Part shown: one piece after another, positions 17,787 through 26,463 of the stretch
Layout: each line of letters begins with the position of its first letter
Numbering within the stretch: position 1 is the stretch's first letter
Assembly: GCA_039821605.1 (NCBI GenBank)
Contig: JBCBNV010000002.1
Coordinates: 597,577-661,576 of the forward strand
Source of the DNA: CALBPI01 sp039821605
GTDB taxonomy: Bacteria; Pseudomonadota; Gammaproteobacteria; Steroidobacterales; Woeseiaceae
Direction: 5' to 3'
DNA: 64,000 nt
The notes under the pieces: generated by a model
The model's input: only the letters and a program-made list of their open reading frames with translations
The model's database searches: none
Told to the model about the DNA's origin: nothing
Translations under genes and position numbers: made by a program

Positions 17787-18334
17787 CGCGCGATACACGC
17801 CTTGAGCGCGGCAAGGCCGCGTCGAATCCAGCTCTTTACCGTCCCCAGCGGCGCGCCCGTGACCTGGGCCACTTCGCTGTGGCTGCAACCGCGCAGGAAC
17901 GCAAGCCGGATCGAGGTGCACTGCTCGCCCGTGAGCTCATCCATGCAGACGCGAAGCCTGTCGGCGTCGCTGCCCCACTGCGCGGCAAGCTCGGGATCGG
18001 TGCCGCTGCCTTCGGCCGGCAGTGCCTCGGCCGCATCATCGCTGAGCGGCATCTCCCGGCCACGTTTGCGCAGGATATCGATGGCCCGGTTGCGGGCCAG
18101 TGTCGTCAGCCACGCCATCGCAGCGCCTTGTGATGGGCGCCAGGCATCCGCGCTGTTCCAGACGCGAACGAACACATCCTGAAGCGCGTCTTCGGCGAGA
18201 TCGCGCTGACTGAGAATACTGATCAGCACCGCGAACAGTCTCGATGCACTCGCGTCATAGAGCGCGCGAAACGCCGCGTGGTCGCTTTGCGCAACGCGGC
18301 CGAGCAGTGCATCGAGCTTCGAAGACGTCGTCAT
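17783..18334 (-). CDS. SigK-type ECF sigma factor
   Basis: A 183-residue sigma factor of the SigK-like ECF group. Region 2 (about 25-90) contains AEDALQDVFVRVWN and WLTTLARNRAIDILR. Region 4 (about 125-180) contains GCSHSEVAQVTGAPLGTVKSWIRRGL. Start chosen at 18334 (MTTSS). Upstream and divergent lies a DUF4331 operon that shares a 152-base control region, so it is a plausible target. Confidence 0.88.
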   Translation of the reverse strand: MTTSSKLDALLGRVAQSDHAAFRALYDASASRLFAVLISILSQRDLAEDALQDVFVRVWNSADAWRPSQGAAMAWLTTLARNRAIDILRKRGREMPLSDDAAEALPAEGSGTDPELAAQWGSDADRLRVCMDELTGEQCTSIRLAFLRGCSHSEVAQVTGAPLGTVKSWIRRGLAALKACIAR

Positions 18335-18486
18335 TTGAAGACCACCATGGCCCGAATAGGCCACGCTTTGGGTGGCCACGTCAAACGCCGAAAAAAAATG
18401 TTCGCACGGGTGCATCCGATAACGCGGCTCGCACGTTGAAGCTTAGTAACCCCGATATTTGTCTTGATGGGCAAGGAGCCTGACCC
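18335..18486. promoter_or_regulatory. Divergent control region, sigK-like / DUF4331
   Basis: This 152-base gap separates two divergent units. It contains a 6-base inverted repeat GGCCAC-7-GTGGCC (18359-18364/18372-18377), an A-run followed by ATGTTCGCAC, a GTGCATCCGATAAC stretch and GTAACC at about 18447, before an AAGGAG site preceding the DUF4331 start. Either of the last two could be half of an ECF promoter, but I cannot assign a consensus. Confidence 0.4.
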
Positions 18487-20004
18487 ATGCACAAAACGTT
18501 CGTAATCATCGCCTGCTGCACGCTAGGCATGGCAAGCACGGCGCTCGCGTCCAGCCATCGCGAGGCGCCCGCGATCACCGAAACACCCAAGGTCGATGCA
18601 ACCGACTTCTACCTGTTCAGAAGCTACGAGCCCGGTCGGGAGGACTTCGTGACGCTCGTGGCCAACTATGCGCCGCTGCAGGATGCGTACGGCGGTCCGA
18701 ACTACTTCACGCTCGACGACGCCGCCGTGTACGACCTGCACATCGACAACGACGGTGATGCGCGCGAGGACCTGACGTTCCGATTTCGATTCACGACGGA
18801 AATCCAGGACATCTCGTTGCAGATTGGCGATGGCGCCGGGGAAACGGTGGCCGTCCCGATCATTACCACGGTCCCGGGCGGTGTCGGACCGGGCCGGCTC
18901 GATCGCAACGGACTCAACGCCATCGAGAGCTACACGCTCGAGATCATTCGCGGTGACCGCCGCAACCAGGGTGCAACGGTGACCAACGCCGACGGCGGCG
19001 CCATGCCGACGCGATTCCTGAAGCCCGTCGACAACATCGGCTTCAAGTCGATCCCGGACTACGCGGCTTACGCCGATGCGCACATCTACAACATCAGCAT
19101 CCCGGGCTGCGGTCTTGGCCGTGCATTTGTCGGCCAGCGCCAGGATCCGTTCCCGGTCAACCTCGGCGAAGTCTTCGACCTGATCAATACCGATCCCGTG
19201 GGTCCGCGTGACGCGGAGGCCAACGACCTCGACGACAAAAATGTTACGGCCCTGGTGCTCGAGCTGCCGACGTCGTGTCTCTCGAATGGTTCCGATCCTG
19301 TCATTGGCGGCTGGACGACGGCCAGCCTGCCGCAGGCGACCATCCGAAATCGTGCGCCGCAGTTCGATACCGCAACGGGTAGCACCAACGCCACAGTTTC
19401 CGGGGGCGCTTTGACCCAGGTCTCGCGGCTGGGCAACCCGCTCGTGAACGAGGTCGTTATCGGACTGCGCGACAAGGATGCCTTCAACGCAAGCGAACCC
19501 TTCGACGACCCGCAGTTCCTGACCTACGTCACGCACCCGGCGCTGCCCGAGCTCATCGAGGCGTTGTTTGGTGGTGCTGGCGTCGCGGCCCCGAACAACT
19601 TCCCGCGCAACGATCTCGTTACCGTGTTTCTGACGGGGATTCCCGGCCTCACGCAGCCGGCGAACCTGACGGCGCCTGGCGAGATGTTGCGATTGAACAC
19701 AGAGGTCGCGATTACGCCCAGCGAAGCCCAGTCCAATCTCGGTGTCATCGGTGGTGACGCCGCCGGGTTCCCCAATGGTCGGCGACCCGGTGACGATGTC
19801 GTGGACATCGCGCTGCGCACCGTGATGGGGGTGCTGTGCACGCTCGACGATCCCGCGACGTTCGGTTGCGCGCCTGGCGATGCGCCTTCGGGTGATCTGC
19901 CCTACACCGACGGCGCCGCGCTGGATGCAGGCGACTTCGCTCAGGCGTTCCCCTACCTGGCGCCGCCGCTGGCCGGCTCGCCGAACAGTGGCTCGGGGGG
20001 CTGA
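18487..20004 (+). CDS. DUF4331 domain exported protein
   Basis: A 505-residue periplasmic or exported protein. The signal peptide ends at TALAS-SHREAP; the SSHREAP start of the mature protein is typical of DUF4331, as is the following DATDFYLFRSYEPG. The body alternates Asp/Asn-rich beta strands such as DLHIDNDGDAREDLTFRFRF. The biochemical role of DUF4331 is not known. It is the first gene of a three-gene operon (3- and 4-base gaps) divergent from a SigK/anti-sigma pair, which makes it a likely regulon member. Confidence 0.85.
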   Translation: MHKTFVIIACCTLGMASTALASSHREAPAITETPKVDATDFYLFRSYEPGREDFVTLVANYAPLQDAYGGPNYFTLDDAAVYDLHIDNDGDAREDLTFRFRFTTEIQDISLQIGDGAGETVAVPIITTVPGGVGPGRLDRNGLNAIESYTLEIIRGDRRNQGATVTNADGGAMPTRFLKPVDNIGFKSIPDYAAYADAHIYNISIPGCGLGRAFVGQRQDPFPVNLGEVFDLINTDPVGPRDAEANDLDDKNVTALVLELPTSCLSNGSDPVIGGWTTASLPQATIRNRAPQFDTATGSTNATVSGGALTQVSRLGNPLVNEVVIGLRDKDAFNASEPFDDPQFLTYVTHPALPELIEALFGGAGVAAPNNFPRNDLVTVFLTGIPGLTQPANLTAPGEMLRLNTEVAITPSEAQSNLGVIGGDAAGFPNGRRPGDDVVDIALRTVMGVLCTLDDPATFGCAPGDAPSGDLPYTDGAALDAGDFAQAFPYLAPPLAGSPNSGSGG

Positions 20005-20007
20005 ACG

Positions 20008-20286
20008 ATGAAGACGCTGAAATTTGCCGCAGTCCTTGTCGTGGCTCTGGTTCTTGCTGGCTGCGAAGGGGACACGGGACCGGCCGGACCCGCAGGCCCG
20101 ACGGGCTCACCCGGCCCGACGGGTCCCGTGGGGCCGATCGGCCCCGCAGGGCCGCCCGGACAGACGGAGTTCACGGGCTTCGTCCGGGCCACGTTCGCAG
20201 ATCCCGAGTCGTTCGCGCCACGCGACGTCAACGACAAGGTATTCAGCTTCAGTGAGGATCCGGCCGCCTATGACGATCTGTTCTGA
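20008..20286 (+). CDS. Small lipoprotein with collagen-like Gly-X-Y repeats
   Basis: A 92-residue lipoprotein. The lipobox is LVLAGC with the acylated Cys at 19. Residues 21-53 are an unbroken run of eleven Gly-X-Y triplets, mostly Gly-Pro-X, the pattern of a collagen triple helix. About 40 non-repetitive acidic residues follow. It starts 3 bases after the DUF4331 stop. It probably forms a short trimeric stalk anchored in a membrane. It could be a subunit or tether for the DUF4331 protein, but this is inference from the operon. Confidence 0.8.
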   Translation: MKTLKFAAVLVVALVLAGCEGDTGPAGPAGPTGSPGPTGPVGPIGPAGPPGQTEFTGFVRATFADPESFAPRDVNDKVFSFSEDPAAYDDLF

Positions 20287-20290
20287 GTGG

Positions 20291-21088
20291 ATGCGCGTTG
20301 CCGCGATTCTGGGGCTTTGTCTGGCAGCCAATGCGCCGGGTCACGACTTCATGTTGTGGCCCGGCGATGCCGCGCCCAAGCGAGCCGGAACACCGGTCTC
20401 GGTCCGCTTCGCGGTCGGCCACGATGGTGACTACGACCCCTGGCCCCACGGACTGACCAAGCTCACGCGCCTCGACTGGGTGTCGCCGGACGGCTCGATG
20501 CGAGACCTCGTGGCATCGGCGCGAAAGGCCGACGTCAGCGTGCGGCCCGAGAGTCCGGGCAGCCACATGCTGCTACTCGAGAGCAGCCCGTCGCGCTCGG
20601 AGCTCGAGGCCGAGCGGTTCGACGCCTACGTGGCCAAGGAGGGGCTTGCGGCCATTGCCGAACACCGTCGGACGGTCGGCGCATCCGGTCCGGGTCGCGA
20701 GCGCTATTCGCGTCGCGCCAAAGCGCTGGTGCAGGTTGGTGATCGCATTGACGCCGAAATCGTCAGCGCCGATTACGGGATGACACTGGAATTGGTTCCG
20801 CTGGCGCACCCGATGACACTCGCGCCCGGTGCGCGGCTACCGGTCGAGGTGCGATACCGCGGCAAGCCGTTGCCGGGCGCCCTCGTGACACTCGAGAGCC
20901 TGTCACAGCCCGCGGTGAGCAAATCCGCCGCCGTCAGCGACGCCGATGGACGCGTCGCGTTTGTCGTGGCGCCCGTGGCCGACTGGAAGCTCAACGTGGT
21001 CTGGGGCGTCCCGGCCAATGTTGGCGGGCACTACGAGACCCTTTTCTCCAGCCTGACCTTCGGCTATCGCGCGCCCGGGACCGACTGA
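20291..21088 (+). CDS. DUF4198 (NikM-like) periplasmic protein
   Basis: A 265-residue exported protein. The segment after the signal peptide begins H-D-F-M-L-W-P, the hallmark of DUF4198/NikM-like proteins associated with metal uptake or envelope metal sensing. A C-terminal Ig-like part has GKPLPGALVTLES and DADGRVAFVV. The start at 20291 gives a good signal peptide; ATG at 20270, overlapping the lipoprotein gene, is an alternative. Last gene of the DUF4331 operon. An early His-x-x-x-x-Trp could bind metal, but the role here is unproven. Confidence 0.7.
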   Translation: MRVAAILGLCLAANAPGHDFMLWPGDAAPKRAGTPVSVRFAVGHDGDYDPWPHGLTKLTRLDWVSPDGSMRDLVASARKADVSVRPESPGSHMLLLESSPSRSELEAERFDAYVAKEGLAAIAEHRRTVGASGPGRERYSRRAKALVQVGDRIDAEIVSADYGMTLELVPLAHPMTLAPGARLPVEVRYRGKPLPGALVTLESLSQPAVSKSAAVSDADGRVAFVVAPVADWKLNVVWGVPANVGGHYETLFSSLTFGYRAPGTD

Positions 21089-21093
21089 GAGTG

Positions 21094-21639
21094 TCAGCGC
21101 CGCGTGTAGTAGAGCACCCAGCGGTCTTCCCAGTCGTTCATGCCCGCCTGCTGGCGTTGCCAGCGCCAGGTGAAGCTGTCGTCCTCGATGTCGCTCCAGG
21201 TCATGCGAAACCGCGGCTGATTGGGCGCGACCGCAGTCTGCAGTGAAAACGTGCCGTCGGGCCTGGGGCCACCCGTGAGCGCAATGTAGCCGCCCTGGTT
21301 GTCGACCCAGGTCTGGCGCCAGGTGCGCGCGGCGACGTCGTAGACGGAAACACTCGTGCCCTGCAGGCCTAGCCCGGGGCGCCCGTCGAAGCGTTCCGTG
21401 ACCACGCACCCGCTGTAGGTGTCGCGGTCGATTCGGTTCGTACCCTGCAACGTCTCGCCTTCGGTGCCGGTCCAGCTCACGGTCCAGTCGCCGATCCAGA
21501 AGTCGAGCCCGGCGTGCGCCGGTGTATTGCAGGGCCCGTCAGCGGGCGTTTCGGCGGTCGGCGCCACGGGTGTTTGTGCGCAGGCGGTCAGCAGCACGAT
21601 GCCGGCGATTGCGCCCAGGCGAAGGTGGTGTGTGGTCAT
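21094..21639 (-). CDS. Lipoprotein, DUF1579-like
   Basis: A 181-residue lipoprotein with lipobox LLTAC (Cys20). The mature part has the HAGLDFWIGDWTVSWTG opening seen in DUF1579-like beta-barrel proteins, with conserved Trp residues and strands ending in a WRWQRQQ stretch. The longer frame to 21723 is rejected because it would hide the signal peptide. Converges on the DUF4198 gene with 5 bases between stops. Function unknown. Confidence 0.7.
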   Translation of the reverse strand: MTTHHLRLGAIAGIVLLTACAQTPVAPTAETPADGPCNTPAHAGLDFWIGDWTVSWTGTEGETLQGTNRIDRDTYSGCVVTERFDGRPGLGLQGTSVSVYDVAARTWRQTWVDNQGGYIALTGGPRPDGTFSLQTAVAPNQPRFRMTWSDIEDDSFTWRWQRQQAGMNDWEDRWVLYYTRR

Positions 21640-21723
21640 GGCAGGGTCCCCCTCACAACGCAGGTCACGCCCAAATCTTGCAAAATATGGGTTCGGCGTC
21701 GAGTTGGGTGTGAGGAGGACCAC

Positions 21724-22590
21724 ATGGATTCACCAGATGTGACCGCCTTTTTCGATGAGGCGACATTCACCGTGAGCTACGTCGTCCGCGACCCGGCGAC
21801 GAAGGTCTGCGCCATCATCGACAGCGTGCTCGACTACGATGCCGCGTCGGGACGCACGGCCACGGAATCGGCCGATGAGATCGTGCGCTTCGTTCGCAGC
21901 CAGTCACTCGAGGTCGCCTGGATCCTCGAAACTCACGTCCATGCGGATCATCTGTCGGCGGCGCCCTACCTGAAAGCGGCGCTGGGCGGGCGCACCGCGA
22001 TTGGCAGTCACATCTGCGCCGTTCAGCAGGTGTTTGGCGAGGTATTCAACGCGGGCGCGACGTTCGAACGCGACGGTAGCCAGTTCGACCGCCTGCTCGA
22101 GGACAACGACGTCATCGCGATTGGTGACATCGAGGCCAGTGCCTGGCACACGCCCGGCCACACGCCCGCGTGCATGACCTATGTCATGGGTGACGCAGCC
22201 TTCGTCGGCGACACGCTGTTCATGCCCGACTACGGCACGGCCCGCTGTGATTTCCCGGGCGGCGATGCCCGCACGCTGTACCGATCCATCCGGCGCGTGC
22301 TGTCGCTGCCACCCGAGACGCGCGTGTTCCTCTGCCACGATTACAAGGCGCCGGGGCGCGATGTGTTTGCCTGGGAAACCACAGTGGCCCAGCAACGCGC
22401 CGACAACATCCATGTTCACGACGGCGTCGATGAGGACGGGTTTGTGGAGCTGCGGGAGACCCGCGACAAGACGCTCGCGATGCCACGCCTGATCCTGCCC
22501 TCGATCCAGGTCAACATGCGCGCCGGTGAATTGCCGCCGACCGAGGACAACGGCGTGCGCTACCTGAAGATTCCACTCGACACACTGTAG
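21724..22590 (+). CDS. MBL-fold hydrolase, ETHE1/BLH-like (probable persulfide dioxygenase)
   Basis: A 288-residue metallo-beta-lactamase-fold protein close to ETHE1 and the Xylella/Agrobacterium beta-lactamase-like hydrolase. Metal ligands are visible in THVHADHLSAAPYL, then HTPGHTPACMTYVMGD and the late LCHDY. The GTARCDFPGGDA segment is typical of the ETHE1/BLH branch rather than of glyoxalases. Likely oxidises glutathione persulfide in the cytoplasm. A very strong Shine-Dalgarno (AGGAGG, 21713-21718) precedes the ATG. Divergent from the lipoprotein gene. Confidence 0.8.
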   Translation: MDSPDVTAFFDEATFTVSYVVRDPATKVCAIIDSVLDYDAASGRTATESADEIVRFVRSQSLEVAWILETHVHADHLSAAPYLKAALGGRTAIGSHICAVQQVFGEVFNAGATFERDGSQFDRLLEDNDVIAIGDIEASAWHTPGHTPACMTYVMGDAAFVGDTLFMPDYGTARCDFPGGDARTLYRSIRRVLSLPPETRVFLCHDYKAPGRDVFAWETTVAQQRADNIHVHDGVDEDGFVELRETRDKTLAMPRLILPSIQVNMRAGELPPTEDNGVRYLKIPLDTL

Positions 22591-22757
22591 GTCTGCCGGA
22601 GACTGCAGCGTCGTTGTCCGGGTCCTGTCCGACTGCGGAACTACGACAGGCGCAAATCGACCGTGCGAGGGGCTGGCGTTCTGCCCTGCGGCGACTACTA
22701 TGAGCGCATCGCCGCCGCGCGTCTGTAGTGACTTCCGAGCAGAAAGCGAGCCCCCCT

Positions 22758-24617
22758 ATGTCGAACGTCAGCATGTGGCCGGCCGAATGGGATCGGCCGT
22801 TCACGATCGGTGGACGTGACGTCGATCCCGTCACGCGCACGATCCGACACGAGAGCGAGACCAATACGGTCGAGCCCCGGGTCATGGCGCTGCTGATTGC
22901 ACTGGCCCGTCAACCCGGTGAGGTGCAGCGCCGCGACGCGCTTATCGACGCCATCTGGCCCAACGCCCCGGGTGGCGACCAGTCGCTTTCGAATGCCATG
23001 TCGCTGCTACGGCGCGCGCTCGGCGACAACAATGGCGGCGACCGGCTCATCGAGACGGTGCCCAAGATGGGCTATCGACTCACACAGCCCCCGCGATTCG
23101 TGGTGACCGGGAAGGCGAGCGCCGCTGCTCTTGTCGAACCACCGCGTCGATGGGGTTCCAGGCGCGCGCTGGCCGCAGCCGGCGCCCTGATGCTCGTCGC
23201 TGTCACGGCGTTCCTGGCGTCAACCCGCGCACCGCAAACCGTCGGCGACGCGGACGAGCTGCCGAGTCTCGCCGTGTTGCCCGTTGCAGCCGATGCCGGT
23301 CTCGCGCCCATCGCGCATGCACTCACGGGCGAATTGCGTGCCATGCTCGGCGACGTCGAAGGGTTGCGTGTACTCGACGCCGCGGCAAGTTTCCGTGTGG
23401 CGAACGGCGAAGAACTGGCAGACGTCATCATCGAAGCGGGGATCTCCGAAGATGCCGGAGCGCTGCGGGCTCGACTGAAGGTCTCCGAGCACGATGCTGC
23501 CGCGCCAGCCGTTGACCGGTCGTTGACGCCCGCAACGCCCGGCACACTGGCATTGCGTGAGGTGCTGCTTCGCGCGGTTGCAGAAGAGGTGCCCAGAGTC
23601 ATGGCTTCGGCCGGGCTGGCAGCGGATAGCGCGCGGGCGCGGCTGCTTGTCGCCCCCACGAACGACCTCGAGGCCTATCGCCTGTACGCACTGGGGCTGC
23701 ACGAGTACATCCACAACGTGCCGGACCGCATGGCGCTCGGCATCGAATACATGCGCCAGGCGACGCAACGCGATCCGAGTTTCGTCGATGCCTGGGTGCG
23801 GCTCGGTGACATGTACGCCTACGCCGGGTCGCACCAGGGGTTCCTCTCACCGGAAGAAGCACACGAAGGCACACGCGAAGCGCTGCTGCGTGCCGTCACG
23901 CTCGACCCGAACCATGCAATGGCGCAGGCCTCGCTCGGCGATTACTACGCCTGCGTCCAGGGGGACATGGAGCTGGCCCGAGCAGCCTTCGAACGCGCGC
24001 TCTCGGCCGACCCTGGTATCCGTCACCACGGCGTCGTGCGCTACTACATGTTGATGGGCCGGCGCGCGGAGGCATTTGCCTACATCGAACATCTGTTGAG
24101 CCTGTACCCGGGCAGTACCTGGGAGATGGCGGCTGCGTCAGGGCACTACGGCGGCTTTGCGGCCTACGAACGGTCACTGGACCTCGCGCGGCAGATCGTC
24201 GAGATCGCGCCCGGCTACACGCGCGCGAAAGTCAGGGTTGCCGTGCAACTGTCGCGACTGGGCCAAGCCGAGGAAGGCATCGCCATGTTGCAGCCGCTTG
24301 CCGAAGCGCCGGACGCGCAACCCCGTACTCGATTGCTGTTCGCGATGATGCTGGCGCGTGAGGACCAGACGGACCGCGCCCGGGTCATCCTCAAGGACAC
24401 GCAGTCTTCGTCGGCGCGCATCGCGGAATCGCATCTGGCGATGACTTATGCTGCGCTGGGCGACACCGACGAAGCGATGCGCTGGCTCGAACTGGCCAAC
24501 GACAAGGGCGAGTTTGGTTTGTGTTATCTCCCGTTCGAGCCCGCCTGGGATCCGCTGCGCGACGACCCGCGCTTCCAGGCGCTGGTCGCCGCGCGCTATC
24601 CGCGCTTTGCGGAATGA
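22758..24617 (+). CDS. CadC-type membrane transcriptional regulator with TPR region
   Basis: A 619-residue protein. The N-terminal winged-helix domain (about 10-100) is of the OmpR/CadC type (VEPRVMALLIALARQPGEV; LSNAMSLLRRALGD; IETVPKMGYRL). One membrane helix follows at about 128-146, then a periplasmic domain and several tetratricopeptide-like repeats (about 300-600, for example HAMAQASLGDYYACVQGDMELA). It would bind DNA while anchored in the membrane and sense a periplasmic partner. ATG at 22758 is chosen; an in-frame GTG at 22728 adds only ten residues. No obvious dedicated target is adjacent. Confidence 0.8.
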   Translation: MSNVSMWPAEWDRPFTIGGRDVDPVTRTIRHESETNTVEPRVMALLIALARQPGEVQRRDALIDAIWPNAPGGDQSLSNAMSLLRRALGDNNGGDRLIETVPKMGYRLTQPPRFVVTGKASAAALVEPPRRWGSRRALAAAGALMLVAVTAFLASTRAPQTVGDADELPSLAVLPVAADAGLAPIAHALTGELRAMLGDVEGLRVLDAAASFRVANGEELADVIIEAGISEDAGALRARLKVSEHDAAAPAVDRSLTPATPGTLALREVLLRAVAEEVPRVMASAGLAADSARARLLVAPTNDLEAYRLYALGLHEYIHNVPDRMALGIEYMRQATQRDPSFVDAWVRLGDMYAYAGSHQGFLSPEEAHEGTREALLRAVTLDPNHAMAQASLGDYYACVQGDMELARAAFERALSADPGIRHHGVVRYYMLMGRRAEAFAYIEHLLSLYPGSTWEMAAASGHYGGFAAYERSLDLARQIVEIAPGYTRAKVRVAVQLSRLGQAEEGIAMLQPLAEAPDAQPRTRLLFAMMLAREDQTDRARVILKDTQSSSARIAESHLAMTYAALGDTDEAMRWLELANDKGEFGLCYLPFEPAWDPLRDDPRFQALVAARYPRFAE

Positions 24618-24618
24618 G

Positions 24619-24996
24619 TCAGCCGCCGTCGGGCGACAGCCGTGACACCTGCAGCTCGATCTTCTTGAGCTCGCGCAACAGCGTGATCTGATTCAGCCGC
24701 ATCCAGAACCAGATCTTGATCATGGCGACGGCCAACACGAGCCAGCCGAACATCGCCAGCCAGAGCAGGCTCTCGCGCAGCGGCGGGCCAGCCCAAAGCT
24801 CGGTCAGGGCATAGATGGCGCCAACGAAAAAGGCCAGGCTCAGCACGAACGCAAAAACGGTCCAGTAGCGCATGGGGCCAGTGAACGTATCGGCCATCTG
24901 CGAATAGAGCCCGCGGTCTTCTTCGAGCCGATCGAGGAAGGCGGCATCGTCGGCGGTCAGTTCGCCAAACAGTCTTTTATCGAAATCGTCGGTCAT
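24619..24996 (-). CDS. DUF6768-like small membrane protein
   Basis: A 125-residue protein with an acidic cytoplasmic N-terminus (about 1-35), two membrane helices (about 46-66 and 77-97) and a short amphipathic C-terminus. Similar proteins of the DUF6768 type are encoded next to ECF sigma factors. Here the start overlaps the sigma gene by four bases, so it is a candidate membrane regulator of that factor. It lacks a recognisable zinc anti-sigma motif. Family assignment is moderate. Confidence 0.6.
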   Translation of the reverse strand: MTDDFDKRLFGELTADDAAFLDRLEEDRGLYSQMADTFTGPMRYWTVFAFVLSLAFFVGAIYALTELWAGPPLRESLLWLAMFGWLVLAVAMIKIWFWMRLNQITLLRELKKIELQVSRLSPDGG

Positions 24997-25547
24997 GACG
25001 GGTCTCCTTCGAGCAAGTCGCGCAGTTGCCTGCGCGCGTGAAACAGTCGCGATTTGGCCGTGCCCAACGGCACGGCCGTCGCGGTCGCGATTTCGGCGAG
25101 GGTCAGTCCCTCGCCGTAGAACAGCACCGCAGCCGTGCGGTGCTCGTGGGTGAGCTGAGCAAATGCGTCGTCGAGTTCGAGCCGCACTTCAGCTCGTGAC
25201 GCCGTGGCGCCGTCGCTGTCGCCCAGCGTCGCTTCGCGCTCGCGCTCGCGGTAGTGGCGCCGGTGATGATCGGCGCAACGCCGCTGCAGGATGCCGAACG
25301 CCCAGGCCGGAAACCGAGCCGGGTCCTTGAGACGCGAAACGCCTCGCGCAATGCCGATCCAGGTGTCCTGAACCACATCCTCCGCGGCGGTCGCGTCGCC
25401 AACGAGACGCCGCGCCGTGCGCAGCAGCCGCGGCCGCCAACGCGCCGCAAGACGCTCACCGGCGGCGCAGTCGCCCGATCTCACGGCGAGTACGAGGTAC
25501 TCGTCGAACAGACGTTGCGTATCGGCGTTGTGAGTTGCCGTGCTCAT
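24993..25547 (-). CDS. ECF-type RNA polymerase sigma factor
   Basis: A 184-residue sigma factor. Region 2 (about 20-90) contains AAEDVVQDTWIGIARG and FPAWAFGILQRRCADHHRR. Region 4 (about 120-175) contains LTHEHRTAAVLFYGEGLTLA and VPLGTAKSRLFHARRQL. It is translationally coupled to the downstream membrane protein. Third ECF-type sigma factor within about 14 kb. Confidence 0.88.
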   Translation of the reverse strand: MSTATHNADTQRLFDEYLVLAVRSGDCAAGERLAARWRPRLLRTARRLVGDATAAEDVVQDTWIGIARGVSRLKDPARFPAWAFGILQRRCADHHRRHYREREREATLGDSDGATASRAEVRLELDDAFAQLTHEHRTAAVLFYGEGLTLAEIATATAVPLGTAKSRLFHARRQLRDLLEGDPS

Positions 25548-25614
25548 GACCTAAAGGTCGTCACAGCCTGTCCAAAGGTTCATCGCGCATCGAAGATTTT
25601 GCACGAAGGCCGGG

Positions 25615-26277
25615 TCATGGCAGACCCAGCTGCGCGCGCAGCACGGCCAGTGGGTTGGCGCCGAACAGCGCGCTGTGCGCGAGGAGTGCGATGGCCCAAA
25701 GCGCGGTACCGGCAAGTGCGCCAGCCACGGCCCGCATGTCGACGTGGCCGCGTGCTGCGGTCATAGACGCCCAGCTTGCCGGTCCCAGTTCATGTCGCTT
25801 TCTTTGCCCGACCCGAAAAATCCCGAGCAGGCCGAACAGCGCACCTACGCCAAATATAACAAGGCTCGGCCAATCGCCGTTGGCAGGGACGTGCGCAACG
25901 GCCCAGAGCGTCAGCCCAAGCAGCAGGGGATGGCGTACCCAGCCGATGACGCCAGGCCGCTCAGGGTCAAAGCCGGCTGCTCGAAAACCCACCGAGAGCG
26001 GGTTCGGTGCCAGCACACCGATGCCCATGAGCACGAAGCCGAGCAGCGAGATCACGGCCGCGAACCCCCAGGCCCAGGCAGGTGCCGACCAAAGCGTGAC
26101 ACGTGGCGCGGCGAGTAGCGCGACGATGACCCAGCCGAGCAGCACGATCGACAGGAGGGAGTAGGCGAAGAGATAGCCGCGACGACCGACTCGGGCCGTG
26201 ATCCAGGGCTTGAGCCCCGTGCGGGCGATCACGACATGGCTCGCGACGAAAACGAGCATGGCAATCGCGACGTTCAT
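25615..26277 (-). CDS. NnrU family membrane protein
   Basis: A 220-residue protein with six predicted membrane helices and the NnrU/isoprenylcysteine-methyltransferase-like core GWVRHPLLLGLTLWAVAHV, followed by RVGQRKRHELG. NnrU was named from nitric-oxide reductase loci of denitrifiers, but many members lie elsewhere, as here with no nitrogen-oxide genes nearby. The substrate cannot be inferred. Confidence 0.8.
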   Translation of the reverse strand: MNVAIAMLVFVASHVVIARTGLKPWITARVGRRGYLFAYSLLSIVLLGWVIVALLAAPRVTLWSAPAWAWGFAAVISLLGFVLMGIGVLAPNPLSVGFRAAGFDPERPGVIGWVRHPLLLGLTLWAVAHVPANGDWPSLVIFGVGALFGLLGIFRVGQRKRHELGPASWASMTAARGHVDMRAVAGALAGTALWAIALLAHSALFGANPLAVLRAQLGLP

Positions 26278-26312
26278 GACGTTGCCGAGCGCAGGACGGA
26301 CATCAGAAACGC

Positions 26313-26337
26313 GAACGCCGGCGCAGGGCCGGCGTTC
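26313..26337 (-). terminator. Hairpin, probable ancestral terminator of tRNA-Leu
   Basis: A perfect 10-base inverted repeat (26313-26322/26328-26337) with a 5-base loop. On the minus strand it is followed by CGCGTTTCTG, a poor T-run. It sits immediately beyond the left copy of the island attachment repeat. Before the island arrived it would therefore have been a few bases downstream of the tRNA-Leu 3' end, the expected place for that gene's terminator. Confidence 0.5.
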
Positions 26338-26342
26338 TGAAG

Positions 26343-26360
26343 ATGGTGCCCAGGAGAGGA
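26343..26360. repeat. Island attachment site, distal copy
   Basis: ATGGTGCCCAGGAGAGGA, 18 bases identical to 30208-30225. It corresponds to the CCA end, the 3' acceptor strand and part of the T stem of tRNA-Leu on the minus strand. The match extends to 22 bases with one mismatch on the left. The flanking bases show no other tRNA sequence, so this is the split copy left by site-specific integration. Confidence 0.88.
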
Positions 26361-26463
26361 AGATATCTTTTGCAGGGCTGAAACCCGCATAGCCTTGCGG
26401 TGCCTGGGTTTGGCGGTATGGTGATGACCCCAGATCGTACTCAAGTCACTGTCCCAAATCCGC

